A stretch of 64,000 bases of DNA, from the NCBI RefSeq assembly GCF_000328475.2, contig NC_026479.1, positions 1,426,001 to 1,490,000 on the forward strand, in the 5' to 3' direction. Of this stretch, positions 42,956-54,930 are shown piece after piece. The notes beneath the pieces were generated by a model. That model made no database searches and was not told where the DNA came from. It was given only the letters and a program-made list of their open reading frames with translations. Made by a program: the position numbers and the translations under genes. How positions within the stretch are numbered: the stretch's first letter is position 1; each line of letters begins with the position of its first letter. Origin of the DNA: Mycosarcoma maydis (taxonomy: Eukaryota > Basidiomycota > Ustilaginomycetes > Ustilaginales).

Positions 42956-45900
42956 CTACAAGATCTTCGCCTTTCCTGGAGTCGAGGGAGCAAGCTTCTG
43001 GATGTTGAGCAGGACAATCGCTGCTACCTCATACTCGCTTCCTGCCACGCCAACCATGCTCGAAGCATTGGATGCATTCGAGCCAGTTCTGGCATGACCG
43101 TAGCTCGTTCGCGTTCCAAATTTGGTTGGGCTAGAGTTGGGACTAGGACTTGGAGGCGCTCCGCCAGATGGCCTTGCTAGAATTGCCAACTTCAGACTAA
43201 GCGGAGTCGGTCCAAATTTAGGAGGGACCGTGCCAGAAAGCTCCTGCATACGATCATCCCACCTCAGCCAGTGAAGAAACTCGGGCCAAGTGTTGTAGTA
43301 CTCAAAGTACTTTTCGTCCTGTAACACTGGGTGATAGCTGAGCTTGCGTCCAGATCGTTTTCCTGGTGAACCAGGCGCACCACCAACCATAGGAGGGGCC
43401 GCAGTACCAGAAAGCGCAGAGATGCGAATCATTTCCCCTGGCCGAACTGTGACGGAGTGTGATCGAACGCTCGTCCATGGTGTTGAAATACTTGGAGGCG
43501 GAGCATCGCCAGAGCGAGCAGACGAGTCGCTGCGATGGTGTGAGAATGAGGGAGTAGGATTGTGCGAAGCGCGTGTTCGGGAAGGGGTGGCTGTGGACTG
43601 AGGAGTTTGGAAGAGTGGCGCTCCAAGAGAAGTGCTCGAGCTGCCAGACCAAGGACGTCTGGTCTCAGTTGAAGCAGCACCAGCTTCCGCGGTGCCTGTC
43701 GCGGCGATAGTTCGGCTGGCCCTAATCGGTGTTTGAGCACCCTCGCTGTCGCCCGAGACTGCATGATTTGATGCGCCAGGAATGACGGGCGAAGGGGGCA
43801 ATGGTCCGGTCGACTGTCTTACCGCTCGTACTGTCGGACCTCGCTGACCATCCTCACTGTACATAGAAACAGCTACTCTGCTACGTATAGGGGTTGAAGC
43901 GGCGTCTACTACCCCTGAAATCGCAGAGCTCCGTCGGCTGTCAGGATACCTGACGGCTGCCGTCTCGGCGCCAGCCAGGTCGGGAACGTAACTGGCTGCT
44001 GAATTTCTTTTGGTGTTTTCCGCGGTGGCCTGCATCGTGGCAGCTGCAGTCGGGTCATCCTCGGCATCCTCAAACGGATCATCGTCGTCCACAGGTGGAG
44101 CAGAGGAGCCTCTTTGGGGAGCTCTGTGCATGTATTTTTCCAGATGCTGGGAGAGATCACGCTGCCCGTGTTGAATGCTGACCTGTTGAGGTGGAGGAAC
44201 TGTGCGCGTTGGTTCCATGTTGACTTTTCGAGCAAATCCAACGACAGCGTCATTCAAGTCAAGAGATCCTCCACCGCCTCTTTGGTGTCGGGTGTGTCCG
44301 ACACTGGCGGTCACGTTCGAAAGATCCTGCGATACATCTTCGTCGTGGCCCGGCGAGCTTTCGAACCCAGCAGCGAGGTTGAATGCAGGTGAAGTGCTGA
44401 TGTGTGCATTTCTATGACGCATTGGGGCAGATGCCAAGGTGCGACGGACCGGAACCTCGAGTGGAGAATCAAGGCTAAGAGTTTCGGTACGCATCGCCTC
44501 GCTGCGACGTCGTTCTGGAGTGCTTGGCGCCGCTGAAGTGCTGACCCCTCGATCCATGGTGTCGTCATAGAACAGATTTGACTCCCAGCTGCTACGGGCA
44601 GCAAGGCTCTTGGAAGTGGTCATTTGGGACAAGTCACGCTCTACCATTCCCTCGAGGCCCAGTCCGATCGAGATCGGTCGAGCCAGATCAGCCCGAACCC
44701 CATTCAGGCCGCTTTCATGCTGAAGGGAAGCTTCAGCGGAGAGGCTGTTGATAGATCGACCAGACTTGGATATCTTGGGCATTCTGTTGAACAGGTTGAG
44801 AACCGAGCTCCGCCTTGGCTTTTCGACTGCCAGTGGCGAAGGATTAGTAATAGTGAAAGCGGGTGTTGGTGCGAAAGCAGAACCGGTAGTAGTTGAAATC
44901 CCTCCTGGCCTCACATTCGCCAGCGTCGTGACCATTTGGCCGGTATTGTGATTCGAGACTCTTTGTCCATGGCCCTCATCTGAGGGAGCCAGAGTCATTG
45001 CATCTGAAAATGGAGATCGATCTGCCGAAGAATAACCTGCAGCAGCCAAGGCTGCATAGGGATCGAGATAGGGACTGGATTCTTCGTCCTCTTTCTTGCC
45101 CTTGCCGGACTTCTTACCTACTGGACCAAGACTCGCCCATCCAAATCGGGGTGATCGCTCGTCGGCCAATGTTCGGTCGTCGTCAAGCCCATCGCCGTTA
45201 TAGTGCTTCTCGAAGTCGGAGCGCGTATCATCGGGATGTGCGCCTCGGAAGTGGCGGTCCTCAGCCGCGCAGTGACGACGACAGCAGACCATGAGCAAAA
45301 TGAGCACGATAAGACCTCCAACACCACCCAAGGAAGCTGCAATAGCGAACTTGGCTTTGCTACTCAGACCGCCAGAGCTTGAATCGAAGGTAGCAGCGGA
45401 TGAAGCGAATCCGCCTGTCGAGCTGGCTGAAGACGAAGATTTGCTAGGCCCTTCAGCTGCGCTTCGTCCCGGTGCAGGAAGCGGTGTAGGCGACCCAGAT
45501 GACGACAACGGGCTGATGGTGAAGCTCTGGGTGGATTCGTATCGGTGACTACTCGGATCTTCCGATCCTATTGAAAGGTTGACCTGTACTCTCTCGATAT
45601 CGTTCTTGGGAGCAGTGCCTGAAAGCAGCATTGTGGAGGGATCAAAGTTAACCCACTGATTTGCCGAGGGTGGATCCAGGGTGACCTTTGGAGGCGTTTG
45701 ACTTGACCGGATATACTGACCCAACTCGATCTCAAACACCTTGCCGGGCGTGACCTGAACGTCGGGCAAAGACGACACCGAGAAAGAGGAAGGGAAGACA
45801 ATGATGCGTGCCGAGGTAGGGACAGCGCGTGCATCTTGTCTGCTTGAATTGGTCAGCGTTATCGGCACAGTGATAATCAAAGGCTCGGCTTGGGTGAGAT

Positions 45901-46828
45901 TGAACGGTGGTGTTCCAGAGAAGGTGTGCGTAGCCTCGTTAAAAGCGAGCCAAGGACCGACAAAGCTGGTATTGGCAGTCAAACTCAGCAAGGACGTATT
46001 GACAGGGACACCACTAGAGTCGACGATGCTGTCAAGTGGGAGTACGGATTGGAAAGATTGTCCAGCTGTCGCATTGATGAGTGGGAACGGTGCTGCCTGA
46101 ATGAGCTGAGCACCGCTCACTACCACCTGCAGCGAGCTGTTGACACCTGCATATCCTGCCACATCGCTAGCGGTGACAACCACAGTATAAAAGCTGCCTG
46201 CGGTGCGAACGTCCGTCGGAGCCAGGCCCCACAGTGTGACAGTCTGATCAAAATGCATCCAATCAGGTAAAGGCGACCCATCGGCGAGTGCCGCTGAGAG
46301 ATAGACGCGATGACTGTCGGAAGTGAATGTGTCTCCTGCAAACCCGATGGAGAAGGACCAGCCCAAAGGCAGCAGCTGTGCTCCGGAGGGCAAGATGGAT
46401 TTGGCACCAAGTGATGTTGCGTTGAGCAACTGTTGGGAAAGTGGTTGATTGACGATTGGACCAGTGCCATTCATTGTTATCAAGTTGAACAGCGTAGAAG
46501 CACTGCTCTTGGTCTTCGGATTTGTAGCGGTGAGGGTGATTGTGTTGTTCTCACGAGATCGTCCATTTTCTGGTATGGGCGGTATACCAGAGATTGAGAG
46601 GCTTCCAGGTTCAAATTCGGCCCATGGAGGAAGACCGCTGACATTGTAAAGAAGAGGCGCCGTCGCGTTGGTATCGACAAAAGTGTCTGCTGCGAAGGAC
46701 CATGAGTATGGTCGCCCAAATCTGGCAATGGTTGGAAGCTGTGCGTGGACTGGACGTTCCACGCGCACAGCAGCTTGCGCCGCTGTCGCCGCGAGAAACA
46801 GCCAAGTTAGGAGCGAAATTGACCGCAT
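42956..46828 (-). CDS. Axl2-like type I membrane protein with cadherin-like repeats
   Basis: The predicted 1290-residue protein starts at ATG 46828 with a clear signal peptide (MRSISLLTWLFLAATAAQA). The ectodomain holds about four dystroglycan-type cadherin-like (CADG) repeats, each with a FxxDTF or similar strand and a W(A/M)xFDP..LSG(T/I)(A/P)P motif (for example PPWAEFEPGSLSISGIPP and WVNFDPSTMLLSGTAP). A Ser-rich stalk and one transmembrane helix at about 490-512 (IVLILLMVCCRRH) follow, then a 770-residue Ser-rich cytoplasmic tail. This is the architecture of the yeast bud-site and polarity protein Axl2, whose tail binds septin-associated partners. A role in polarised growth or septation is inferred from the family. 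The frame starts further up at a TTG, which I reject. There is no intron. Confidence 0.88.
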   Translation of the reverse strand: MRSISLLTWLFLAATAAQAAVRVERPVHAQLPTIARFGRPYSWSFAADTFVDTNATAPLLYNVSGLPPWAEFEPGSLSISGIPPIPENGRSRENNTITLTATNPKTKSSASTLFNLITMNGTGPIVNQPLSQQLLNATSLGAKSILPSGAQLLPLGWSFSIGFAGDTFTSDSHRVYLSAALADGSPLPDWMHFDQTVTLWGLAPTDVRTAGSFYTVVVTASDVAGYAGVNSSLQVVVSGAQLIQAAPFPLINATAGQSFQSVLPLDSIVDSSGVPVNTSLLSLTANTSFVGPWLAFNEATHTFSGTPPFNLTQAEPLIITVPITLTNSSRQDARAVPTSARIIVFPSSFSVSSLPDVQVTPGKVFEIELGQYIRSSQTPPKVTLDPPSANQWVNFDPSTMLLSGTAPKNDIERVQVNLSIGSEDPSSHRYESTQSFTISPLSSSGSPTPLPAPGRSAAEGPSKSSSSASSTGGFASSAATFDSSSGGLSSKAKFAIAASLGGVGGLIVLILLMVCCRRHCAAEDRHFRGAHPDDTRSDFEKHYNGDGLDDDRTLADERSPRFGWASLGPVGKKSGKGKKEDEESSPYLDPYAALAAAGYSSADRSPFSDAMTLAPSDEGHGQRVSNHNTGQMVTTLANVRPGGISTTTGSAFAPTPAFTITNPSPLAVEKPRRSSVLNLFNRMPKISKSGRSINSLSAEASLQHESGLNGVRADLARPISIGLGLEGMVERDLSQMTTSKSLAARSSWESNLFYDDTMDRGVSTSAAPSTPERRRSEAMRTETLSLDSPLEVPVRRTLASAPMRHRNAHISTSPAFNLAAGFESSPGHDEDVSQDLSNVTASVGHTRHQRGGGGSLDLNDAVVGFARKVNMEPTRTVPPPQQVSIQHGQRDLSQHLEKYMHRAPQRGSSAPPVDDDDPFEDAEDDPTAAATMQATAENTKRNSAASYVPDLAGAETAAVRYPDSRRSSAISGVVDAASTPIRSRVAVSMYSEDGQRGPTVRAVRQSTGPLPPSPVIPGASNHAVSGDSEGAQTPIRASRTIAATGTAEAGAASTETRRPWSGSSSTSLGAPLFQTPQSTATPSRTRASHNPTPSFSHHRSDSSARSGDAPPPSISTPWTSVRSHSVTVRPGEMIRISALSGTAAPPMVGGAPGSPGKRSGRKLSYHPVLQDEKYFEYYNTWPEFLHWLRWDDRMQELSGTVPPKFGPTPLSLKLAILARPSGGAPPSPSPNSSPTKFGTRTSYGHARTGSNASNASSMVGVAGSEYEVAAIVLLNIQKLAPSTPGKAKIL

Positions 46829-47187
46829 GATAGCGTCCGTGACTGCCAACTTAAGGCTGAAGCTGCCTTACGCAAAGATGCAGTGAAACGATCTGTCCTG
46901 GCGAATGACTGATGACCACAGTAGACCGTACGGAACAGAAGAACAAATCGAGCGGTAGAAGCGTGGAAATTGATGGTCGCGGTAGATTCGCGAGGAAAGA
47001 ATCAAGCGTCTGTGGAGAGCTGGATGAAGAAGAAGATTTACGCTAGAAAATGATCGTTCTTTTCTTGTACGGACTACTTTGATGGTATCTCGTTTGTTGG
47101 AAGGGATTCGAACAAAAGTTGGTGAAGTGAAGTGAAGTAGAAGGAGAGTCTGAACAGGGTGTTATGGGCAACCCTAAATGAGTCGAA

Positions 47188-47206
47188 GGGGGGGGGGGGG
47201 GGGGGG
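47188..47206. repeat. Poly-G tract, 19 bases
   Basis: An uninterrupted run of 19 G on the plus strand, in the promoter-side region of the Axl2-like gene. No other homopolymer of this length occurs in the window. Confidence 0.9.
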
Positions 47207-48074
47207 CAGTTGGTAGTCAAGAGGATGGAAAGTTAGAAAGTCATTGTCGTCGACAGTGACGATGAAGAGAACACCAAAGGGACTCCATCGTTGAAAGTAA
47301 GCTCCCGTTTTGGAAAGTACGACGCGATGTCACAGCGATTCACGCGACCAGCAGACAACAAAGAGACACAATATCTGTGGTATGAGATTGAAAAGCAGGG
47401 ATCGAGCCATCGTGATTGGCGTGAGAGCTAGTGATAGTGCATATTTCCTTAGACAATGGCCTAACTCCTTCAAGGTGGCTGTCCAGCTGTTCTGGTCTGG
47501 CCATCCTGCTCCGCCTCTGAAGAATGTCTTCGATCTTGCATGACAAAAGAAAACCGTGAGGGCGATGTGCAAAGCGGAAACGCAAGGGGTTTCGGAGAGA
47601 ATGCAAAAAGCGGACGTGTGGAAGATCTGCGTAGCCATGCGAATAAGATCGTCATTGAGTCGCGGCGATCATGCGCACAGCGAGAGAGAAGAGGAATGAG
47701 GAACAAACCTGCAGGGTCCAAACAGACACAGGTACGACCAGCGATGGACAAACTCGACCGGATCTGCCCAGTCTCTATGAACAAGGCGTTGTCGATGAAG
47801 CTCGGCTGCCCGCAACGCCGACCATCCTGCTGGTCTGGTTTGGTGTCATGTTGAAACGCAAAGCGCGAATCGTGAATGGCAGCGAGCTGTTTACAGCATG
47901 CACGAGCTCGCCAATTGCCCCTTGCATACGTCGAAGAATGCGCAGCGGAGGAAATTTAACCCGGCGGCGCGTTCTTAGACCCGATTCGTGATTCGTGATT
48001 CTCGATTTAAGGCATGCAGATGTTGAAATTTCAATACTAACATCTAGTTGGAAAATGTACGATGCGTGATGCGC

Positions 48075-48180
48075 ACAAAGTCACAGACGCGAGAGTCACG
48101 AGTTTAGTCACAGTCACGAGTTAACTCGTGACTTAACCGAAATCACGATTCAGATTCGTGAGTGTGAGTCACGAGTGCAT
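48075..48180. repeat. Block of GTGACTC/GAGTCAC heptamer variants
   Basis: Repeated AGTCACGAGT, AGTCACAG, ACTCGTGACT and GTGAGTCACGAG elements in both orientations, with one GATTCGTGA of the main family inside. It is a C/T variant (GTGACTC against GTGATTC) of the dispersed heptamer. Confidence 0.75.
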
Positions 48181-48369
48181 TTACGGTTGTTACACGGACC
48201 ATCCTTCTTTCCTCCACTGCAGCTTTCTATCCATATTCTCATCTCGTCAAATTCGCATCTTGCTCCCGAAAGTCTTCAAGAGGTCGAATTCCGCTCACAA
48301 GCAATCTGACCCGAGCTACACAACAAAGATCACAAACTCAGCGGCCGTGCGAGTGGCCTGGCCTACGCA

Positions 48370-49226
<857 letters not shown>

Positions 49227-49816
49227 AGCACCGCTTTTCGCTGCCACTTTCGGCCCATGCGATCTTGCAGAAGTCGACAATTTGAAAGTCCTGCTGGCAT
49301 TGCATCGTGCTTTAATGTCAACGTAAGGAAGCCCTTCTTATGTGTTTCTCGGTCCTTGTACTTCTACGCTGCATTCGATGTCTTGGATGCGCCATTTCTG
49401 CATGTCTGATGTCCGAGGTATAGCAGCTTTGCAAGCTGTCAGCAGTCGTGAGAGTGCTGTGACCCGTTCTGCTCAACGAATGTCGACCTGACGAAATCAG
49501 AGCCAAAGCCAACGTGCAACAAGCGGTGGCTGCGGCATCCAACTGGCTGGCGGCTACTTGGAAATCTGCGGGAAAGCGACGCGAGGCAGTGTGTCGTTTC
49601 CCGTCGCGTTTAATTGCCCGTGCTCAAATCACTCCGTTACTGTGTTTTTTGCTGGTAGCTTCCAAGTACCGTAAGTATCTGTCAATTCAGCAGTAACGTT
49701 AAACAGAGACTTGAGCCATTCATGCTTGCAAGCAATCTAAACAACTGCACATGTCGTAGTTGCGGGCATGATGAGGCTGCCCGTTGATCTGCAGTCACCC
49801 AATTCGCGAATGCTCG
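49227..49816. other. Spacer downstream of BET3
   Basis: About 590 bp. It contains one strong donor-like site (gtaagtatc at 49672) and an acceptor-like gtcgtag at 49759, which could bound a 5' UTR intron of the following putative gene. No coding frame is convincing here. Confidence 0.4.
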
Positions 49817-50243
49817 ATGTCGTTTTTGTTCGGCACATCCGCCGACAATGCAGCGAGCCCACTTTGGCAGTTTCTGGACGACTATTGTACTTTACTTCAT
49901 CAAGAACTTCAAGCTCGGTCGCGCAATCATCTGCCCCGATCACCTCGATCATACATGCAGCCAGCAACAAGCGCCGTTGACACCGCTAATCTTGTTCAAG
50001 CAGACGTATGGTGCGCTCGATCCTGGCACAAGAGCCTGTTCGTGCCTGCGTTGGTATTCATGCAAGCAGCACAGAGGCTTCATGAAATGATCCAAGCTAA
50101 GCGCACAAGGTAAAGTTCGCAGGGTGGGAACGGATGCGAACCTTGTTTGTTGGCCACTTTCTCACGCTCCGTTTGAAAGTGAAGAGCGCTATTTGCCTAC
50201 CCTCTTTACTCCTTTCTACAAAGTCGCTTTCACAGACGCTTAA
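49817..50243 (+). CDS. Putative small two-exon gene, 118 residues, unknown function
   Basis: Exon 1 (49817-50109) runs from ATG (MSFLFGTSADNAASPLW) to a gtaaag donor. A 70-bp intron (50110-50179) with a ctcac branch-like site joins in phase to exon 2 (50180-50243, ending ALFTPFYKVAF-type sequence and TAA). The reading has a plausible globular composition (FLDDYCTLLHQEL, VDTANLVQADVWCARSWHK, PALVFMQAAQRLHEM), and the phases fit exactly. The acceptor (gaaag) is weak, other frames across exon 1 are also open, and I recognise no family. It sits between BET3 and the Ser-rich gene in the same orientation. Confidence 0.35.
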
Positions 50244-50778
50244 CCTTGGTTGGACCACATCCATTTGCGATGCGGCGAGGCAGAAGCGCTGCCATGGAAC
50301 ATCTTGCCTCTACTTGTCCGTGCTCGGCTGTAGTGGCTGTGTGCCTATGTGGATTTCTCCCACGCCTTGGCGCATCTTGGTTGAGGCATTCTGTTCCGCC
50401 AAAGGCTCAGTCTGAAGCCCTTCGTGTCCTTGGTCGGGAAACCCGTGGCGCTTTTGCTCCCTGTTCTTTGCCTTTCAGTGACATTCATTCTCTGCACACT
50501 CCTCACGATCTGTTGCAGACGTCTCATCTTGACCACAAGCCCGAGGAGCATGAAGATGCCCGTCCTTTTGCGACACAGTTTCAAAGCTTTTACAACGATC
50601 ACAGATACTGAAAGTTCGTCTTTTCCACACCCAGCAGATCTTGCTCGCTATTCCTGTCCCGGATAGCAAAATAAGACGACATCCTATCGCTCTACTGTCC
50701 TCCTCATCTCTACTCTCCTCCTCAAGCTGTGACCAAGGTTTTGATCTTGCCACATCAACGTGGCGCAGCAACAAAAGC
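50244..50778. other. Leader/promoter of the 1154-residue gene
   Basis: The frame of the following gene is open back to a TTG at 50641 but has no ATG before 50779. Another open frame (50246-50611) looks accidental. CT-rich stretches at 50690-50730 fit a 5' leader. Confidence 0.4.
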
Positions 50779-53700
50779 ATGTCCAGGAAATCACCACAAT
50801 CACCACCAGGCACAGAAGAAGGTCTGGGGACACCTCCTCTCCCAAGTCCTCCTACAGATAGTCAGCCCTTCGCCTCTCAGACACGATCCTCACTCGATCC
50901 TGCTCTCACCCAGCGCCCATTTTCGCCCTTAACACTGGACGAGCTTGGTTTACATCCACCGGCCACTCCCAGCGCACTTCTGGACATCATTACACCTGTC
51001 AATCTCGCTGTTCACCGAGATAGTGTGTCAACTGTGCAGACTTCCAAAGAGCCACTGTCAAGAAGTCTTTCGAACGCCGTGTTCGAAAGTGAAGCGTCAG
51101 AATATTGTCGAGACAAAACACACAAGCAAGGTACAAGCCCTGTCAATACTCAGCAGCCCACCGCAGATCTGAACCAGTCTGCATCCACAGCTTTGGCCAC
51201 CGAAAGCCAGGAACTTTTCTTGACCTCCTTCCTTCAGAGCCTTACAGAAGATGGGATGATGTCCGAGTCGCAATCTTCCATGTTGGCAGTGACGTCTTCC
51301 CATGCATCAGATACCGCAGCCGTCCCCTCAGTGGATAGCATCAAGCCGCAGCTGGGTGTTACGTCATTCAATGGGTACTCCGTGCAAACTGAGCCGATGT
51401 CGAAGTCAGTTGTTCCGTCGGTTCATCTGACCAAGCCTCCCTCGCTTTCGAACAACACTCCGGCCGGCAATGAAGAGTCAAACTTGGCTTCCGAGACTAT
51501 TGCACCTCACTTTCCCAATAAGACTCAAACGACAGACTTTCACCGCTTCTTCCTCGCACCAGCGACGACAATCGGCGGGACGGCTCAGGTACAGACTTCA
51601 TCATCGTTGTCTTCTTCGGTAAAGCATTCATCGTTAACAGCTGATGTACGTCTAGGCATAAATGGCTCGGTGGCTGAACATGGTTCCTTCTCAAACAAGC
51701 TCCAAACACAAAACACACACAAGTCCTGGACTTCAGCTGCTTCCGTTGGATCAGGAGAGAGTTTTCTCACTTCTACGCCTCTCGAAGGCTCCAAAATTTC
51801 AACTACAGCTTATGATGGCGTTCAAACAGGAAATCCCGCCCACTTGACGCCGATACGAGTCGGAAGCGCCAAGTTCAATCCAGACTGGTCACCAGGTCTG
51901 TCTAACCTGGGTCGTTTCTCACTGCCACAAGCACCTCCCCTTCAACCCGAGCATCGTTATCCCATCTCGATATTAGAGACAGATGCAAATTACGAGACGG
52001 ATCTTGATACGGATCGCGAATCCGATATCAGTCCCTCCGGCACCAACAGCTTCTGTGTTACGCCTACGTCGGCTGTCCAAGTTTCCGCCACTCGCAAGAG
52101 GAAGTCTCTTGACCCTAGTCAGTGCGACGATCATTCGGGTCAGTCGAGCAAGGCACACAATACATCTCCTAGCTTCGACTGGCAGATTCGACCGGGCGAT
52201 TCAGCTTCTGATCGTCGAAATGCATTCTCCCTGGAAGGATCAAAGAGCCCTCTCAAGATAGTGCCTCTTTCAAATATTGTGCGCTCCAGAAGCTGGTCAA
52301 ATGCTTCGCAATCCTCGACAAGCACGCAAGGTGTGACACCTTGGGTGGTCAGGTCTGTCAAAGAAGTTGGACCCGAACGTCATGAGCACTCGCTACCAAG
52401 CAGAGAAGAAAGCAGCCCTTCATCCATCGACGTCGCACAGCCTTCAACAAATCAGGTTGATGCGAAGGCTTCGCCAAAGCCTGCTGCTGGACCTTTCACG
52501 ACACTGGCCGCAAGGAACGAAAACCGAGGTGCCTCATACGATTTTACGCGCCAAGCACTTTTGGAGTTGATCCGGCGGACCAACTTGGGTATGACGAACA
52601 ACACATTCTCTGGCAGAACAGCTGATTTGCCCTCCGATAAAAACTCGAGCACTTCCAAAGAGAACGATTTTGCCACTGGAACCGCTTCAGGATCGGTGTC
52701 TGCTCCTCCGGTCAGTAGCTCCTCTAGTGTTCCAGCTGATTTGCAAGCTCGACTTCAAAGCTGGCAACACCACCGAAAGCGACAGAAGCTGCTCAGTGAG
52801 CCTTCGAATGGCACATCGAGGGATCGTGCAGCGCCACAGACCTCAACCTCGAGGACGGGCTCAAGTGATACATCTTTGCCTAGCAGCAAGACACTGCTGA
52901 ATGAGCTTAAGGTTGGAGAAAATTCTTGGTCAGACAAAGTCGGTAGTGCCGAGGAGCAGCAACAAAAAATGCGAAGGCACGAGCACTACCAACGCCTGTT
53001 GCTGCAGCTCAACGCACAAATGCAGATGAAGATGCGGATGGATCTGCAGAAGCAGAAAGAAAAAGAGACACTAGACGCAACACAACACCAAAGCGTCGTG
53101 AATCCCAGGGAAACTCCGAACAAACGTCCCGAGTTTAGGAAGCCCTCCCCACCCTCAAAAACTATCGCGGCTAATAAGTCAGATTCGGATGGGTTCAATA
53201 TCTCAAATCAAAGGAGAGATGGGCCCAAAGCGCTTGAAAGCGTAGCTGTCTTGGTGCAAAAGGCATCACAGTCGGGCCGCTCCCGCCACAGGAAGCCCCA
53301 GAGCAATGTATCCAGCATGTCGGTTGCGAAGATCGAGCCGCCCACAGTCAAGTCAAATGAAAGAGCAGCAAGAGCAATGTCTGTCACAAACGACATTTTG
53401 ACGAGTGGATCCAATATAGTCTTGGCGAGTCCTTTGTCTTCAACCTGGCCAACAAATGATGATACCACTTCTTCGGGGTTGAACAGCACGCCCACCAGCT
53501 CGTCATGGCTGCCAGAATCTCGGACCAGTTATGCTCCGTGGGGAACAATCTTTGCCAATCATGCCACCGGGTACGCTGCCACATCTAGCTCTGGCGACTT
53601 GCGAGCAGGCCAGCCTGCTTTCTGCCAGCCATCTTGGTACAGCAGCTTCACAGGCAAGCCCGATGATTCCGTGACATCACAGGCAACTACCACCACTGAC

Positions 53701-54340
53701 TGGACAGCCCGTTCAAACATTGGAGTCTCAGACACGTCGAACTCACTTTCGGCTGTGGATCTGCTGATGAAGCATTCCAATTGGCGTCGTGACATGAACA
53801 CTGGAGTAACTCAATATGGCAGCAACTTCAAGATGCCTCACTACACTACATCCTTTTCAACCTCTACTGCGGCAGTGAATGCGCGAATGACAATGGGTAC
53901 GTCACAAGGAGGTGCAGATCATGCATTCCAGTCTTCGTCGGTAGGAGCTGCCGCGGAACACAAGAAACCCTTCTCTATCGGTGCCGAGGTGGTGTTCTGG
54001 GCTATCAAGGGCGAGCATTCCGTCAAGCTCGTTGGAAAGGTCGAGAGCGTGAGTACCGTCGCTTGGTTTGCTTCATGCCTGCAAATTGATATGTTTCCCG
54101 TCTACAGCAATGCTGACCAGCTTAAGAATTCATACAAACGCTCAGCTCACGGATAATTCAGCTACCATCCTTGTTTCTCCAAACGATACGGGCTCGTCGG
54201 AAACGAACAAGAGCGGATCGGAAATCTCGTCAACCGACCAGGGGTCACCCGATCAGCCAACGAGACAGAATGTCTATCAAGACATTCCGTTCGCCAACAT
54301 CATTTCTAAAGACCAAGCAGCAATGCTGGGCTTCTTGTAA
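50779..54340 (+). CDS. Large Ser-rich protein with conserved-looking C-terminal beta module
   Basis: Exon 1 is 50779-54048 and exon 2 is 54146-54340. The 97-bp intron has donor gtgagt and acceptor gctcag, with a ctgac branch site about 30 nt upstream. The protein has 1154 residues. The first 1060 are Ser/Thr/Pro/Gln-rich and mostly disordered, with SP/TP sites, a YETDLDTDRESD acidic patch and a Q/K/M-rich helix near 780. The last 90 residues differ: PFSIGAEVVFWAIKGEHSVKL then VGKVES joined to LTDNSATILVSPND, and DIPFANIISKDQAAMLGFL at the end. This looks like a small SH3/Tudor-like barrel with a fixed C-terminus. I do not recognise the family. Without splicing the frame would run into a stop at 54156. 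Confidence 0.72.
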
Positions 54341-54930
54341 AAAGCCAATAACAAAGCTGATGCAGTGCGAATGACCAAACTAAAGCAGGACGATGTCTAT
54401 CCTTGCGCATCTCTGGACAGGTGGCGATCTTGTGTGTCAAGCAAGAGTTTCCGAATCACGATACCCGTGATTCGTGAATCGTGAATCGTTGATCCATCAC
54501 GCATGATCGAATTTACAAGTGTTAGAGGGTAAGCTCTCACATATTAGGAAATCGCGATCGGCGACTCACAGACTGCCGTGGATTCGTGATTCACGATTGG
54601 TCGGGTTGCGGGAAAGGGAAGGCTCAGAGGCGACGCGCGTATCTGGCTGGGCGGAGTGATCTGTGTTTCTCCACTTTGACTCAGACTGGGAGCAGGCGGG
54701 TTAAACACTCCCTCCTCATCAATCACATTCATCCACTACCCAAAACTTGCGCTTTCACTCGACAAGAATCTGGACGTACTCGTCAGTGACCTACTGCGTG
54801 GACTGGAGCAGCACTTGCTTGCTTACACACTCTGCTCGAATCCGCGTTAGCCTCTGCATCGCAGGCACCTCGATCGACAAATTCTATCAAGTTTACAGAC
54901 TTGCTGAAAGCGCAATACCTGGACGCGGAG
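54341..54930. other. Spacer with heptamer repeats before RPN12
   Basis: About 590 bp. GAATCACG/GTGATTCG clusters lie at 54453-54492 and 54580-54602, the former as near-palindromes. The rest is the probable RPN12 promoter. Confidence 0.5.

Larger units (their letters stand above)
46829..48369. other. Divergent region between Axl2-like gene and BET3
   Basis: About 1.54 kb without a supportable gene. It includes a G19 homopolymer (47188-47206), heptamers at 47983-48010 and a block of the GTGACTC variant at 48075-48180. Open frames at 47310-47990 occur on both strands with no known similarity. Confidence 0.5.

Noticed and set aside
47310..47991. Open frames on both strands around 47.3-48.0 kb
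   Set aside because: No similarity to known families and no splice-supported extension.
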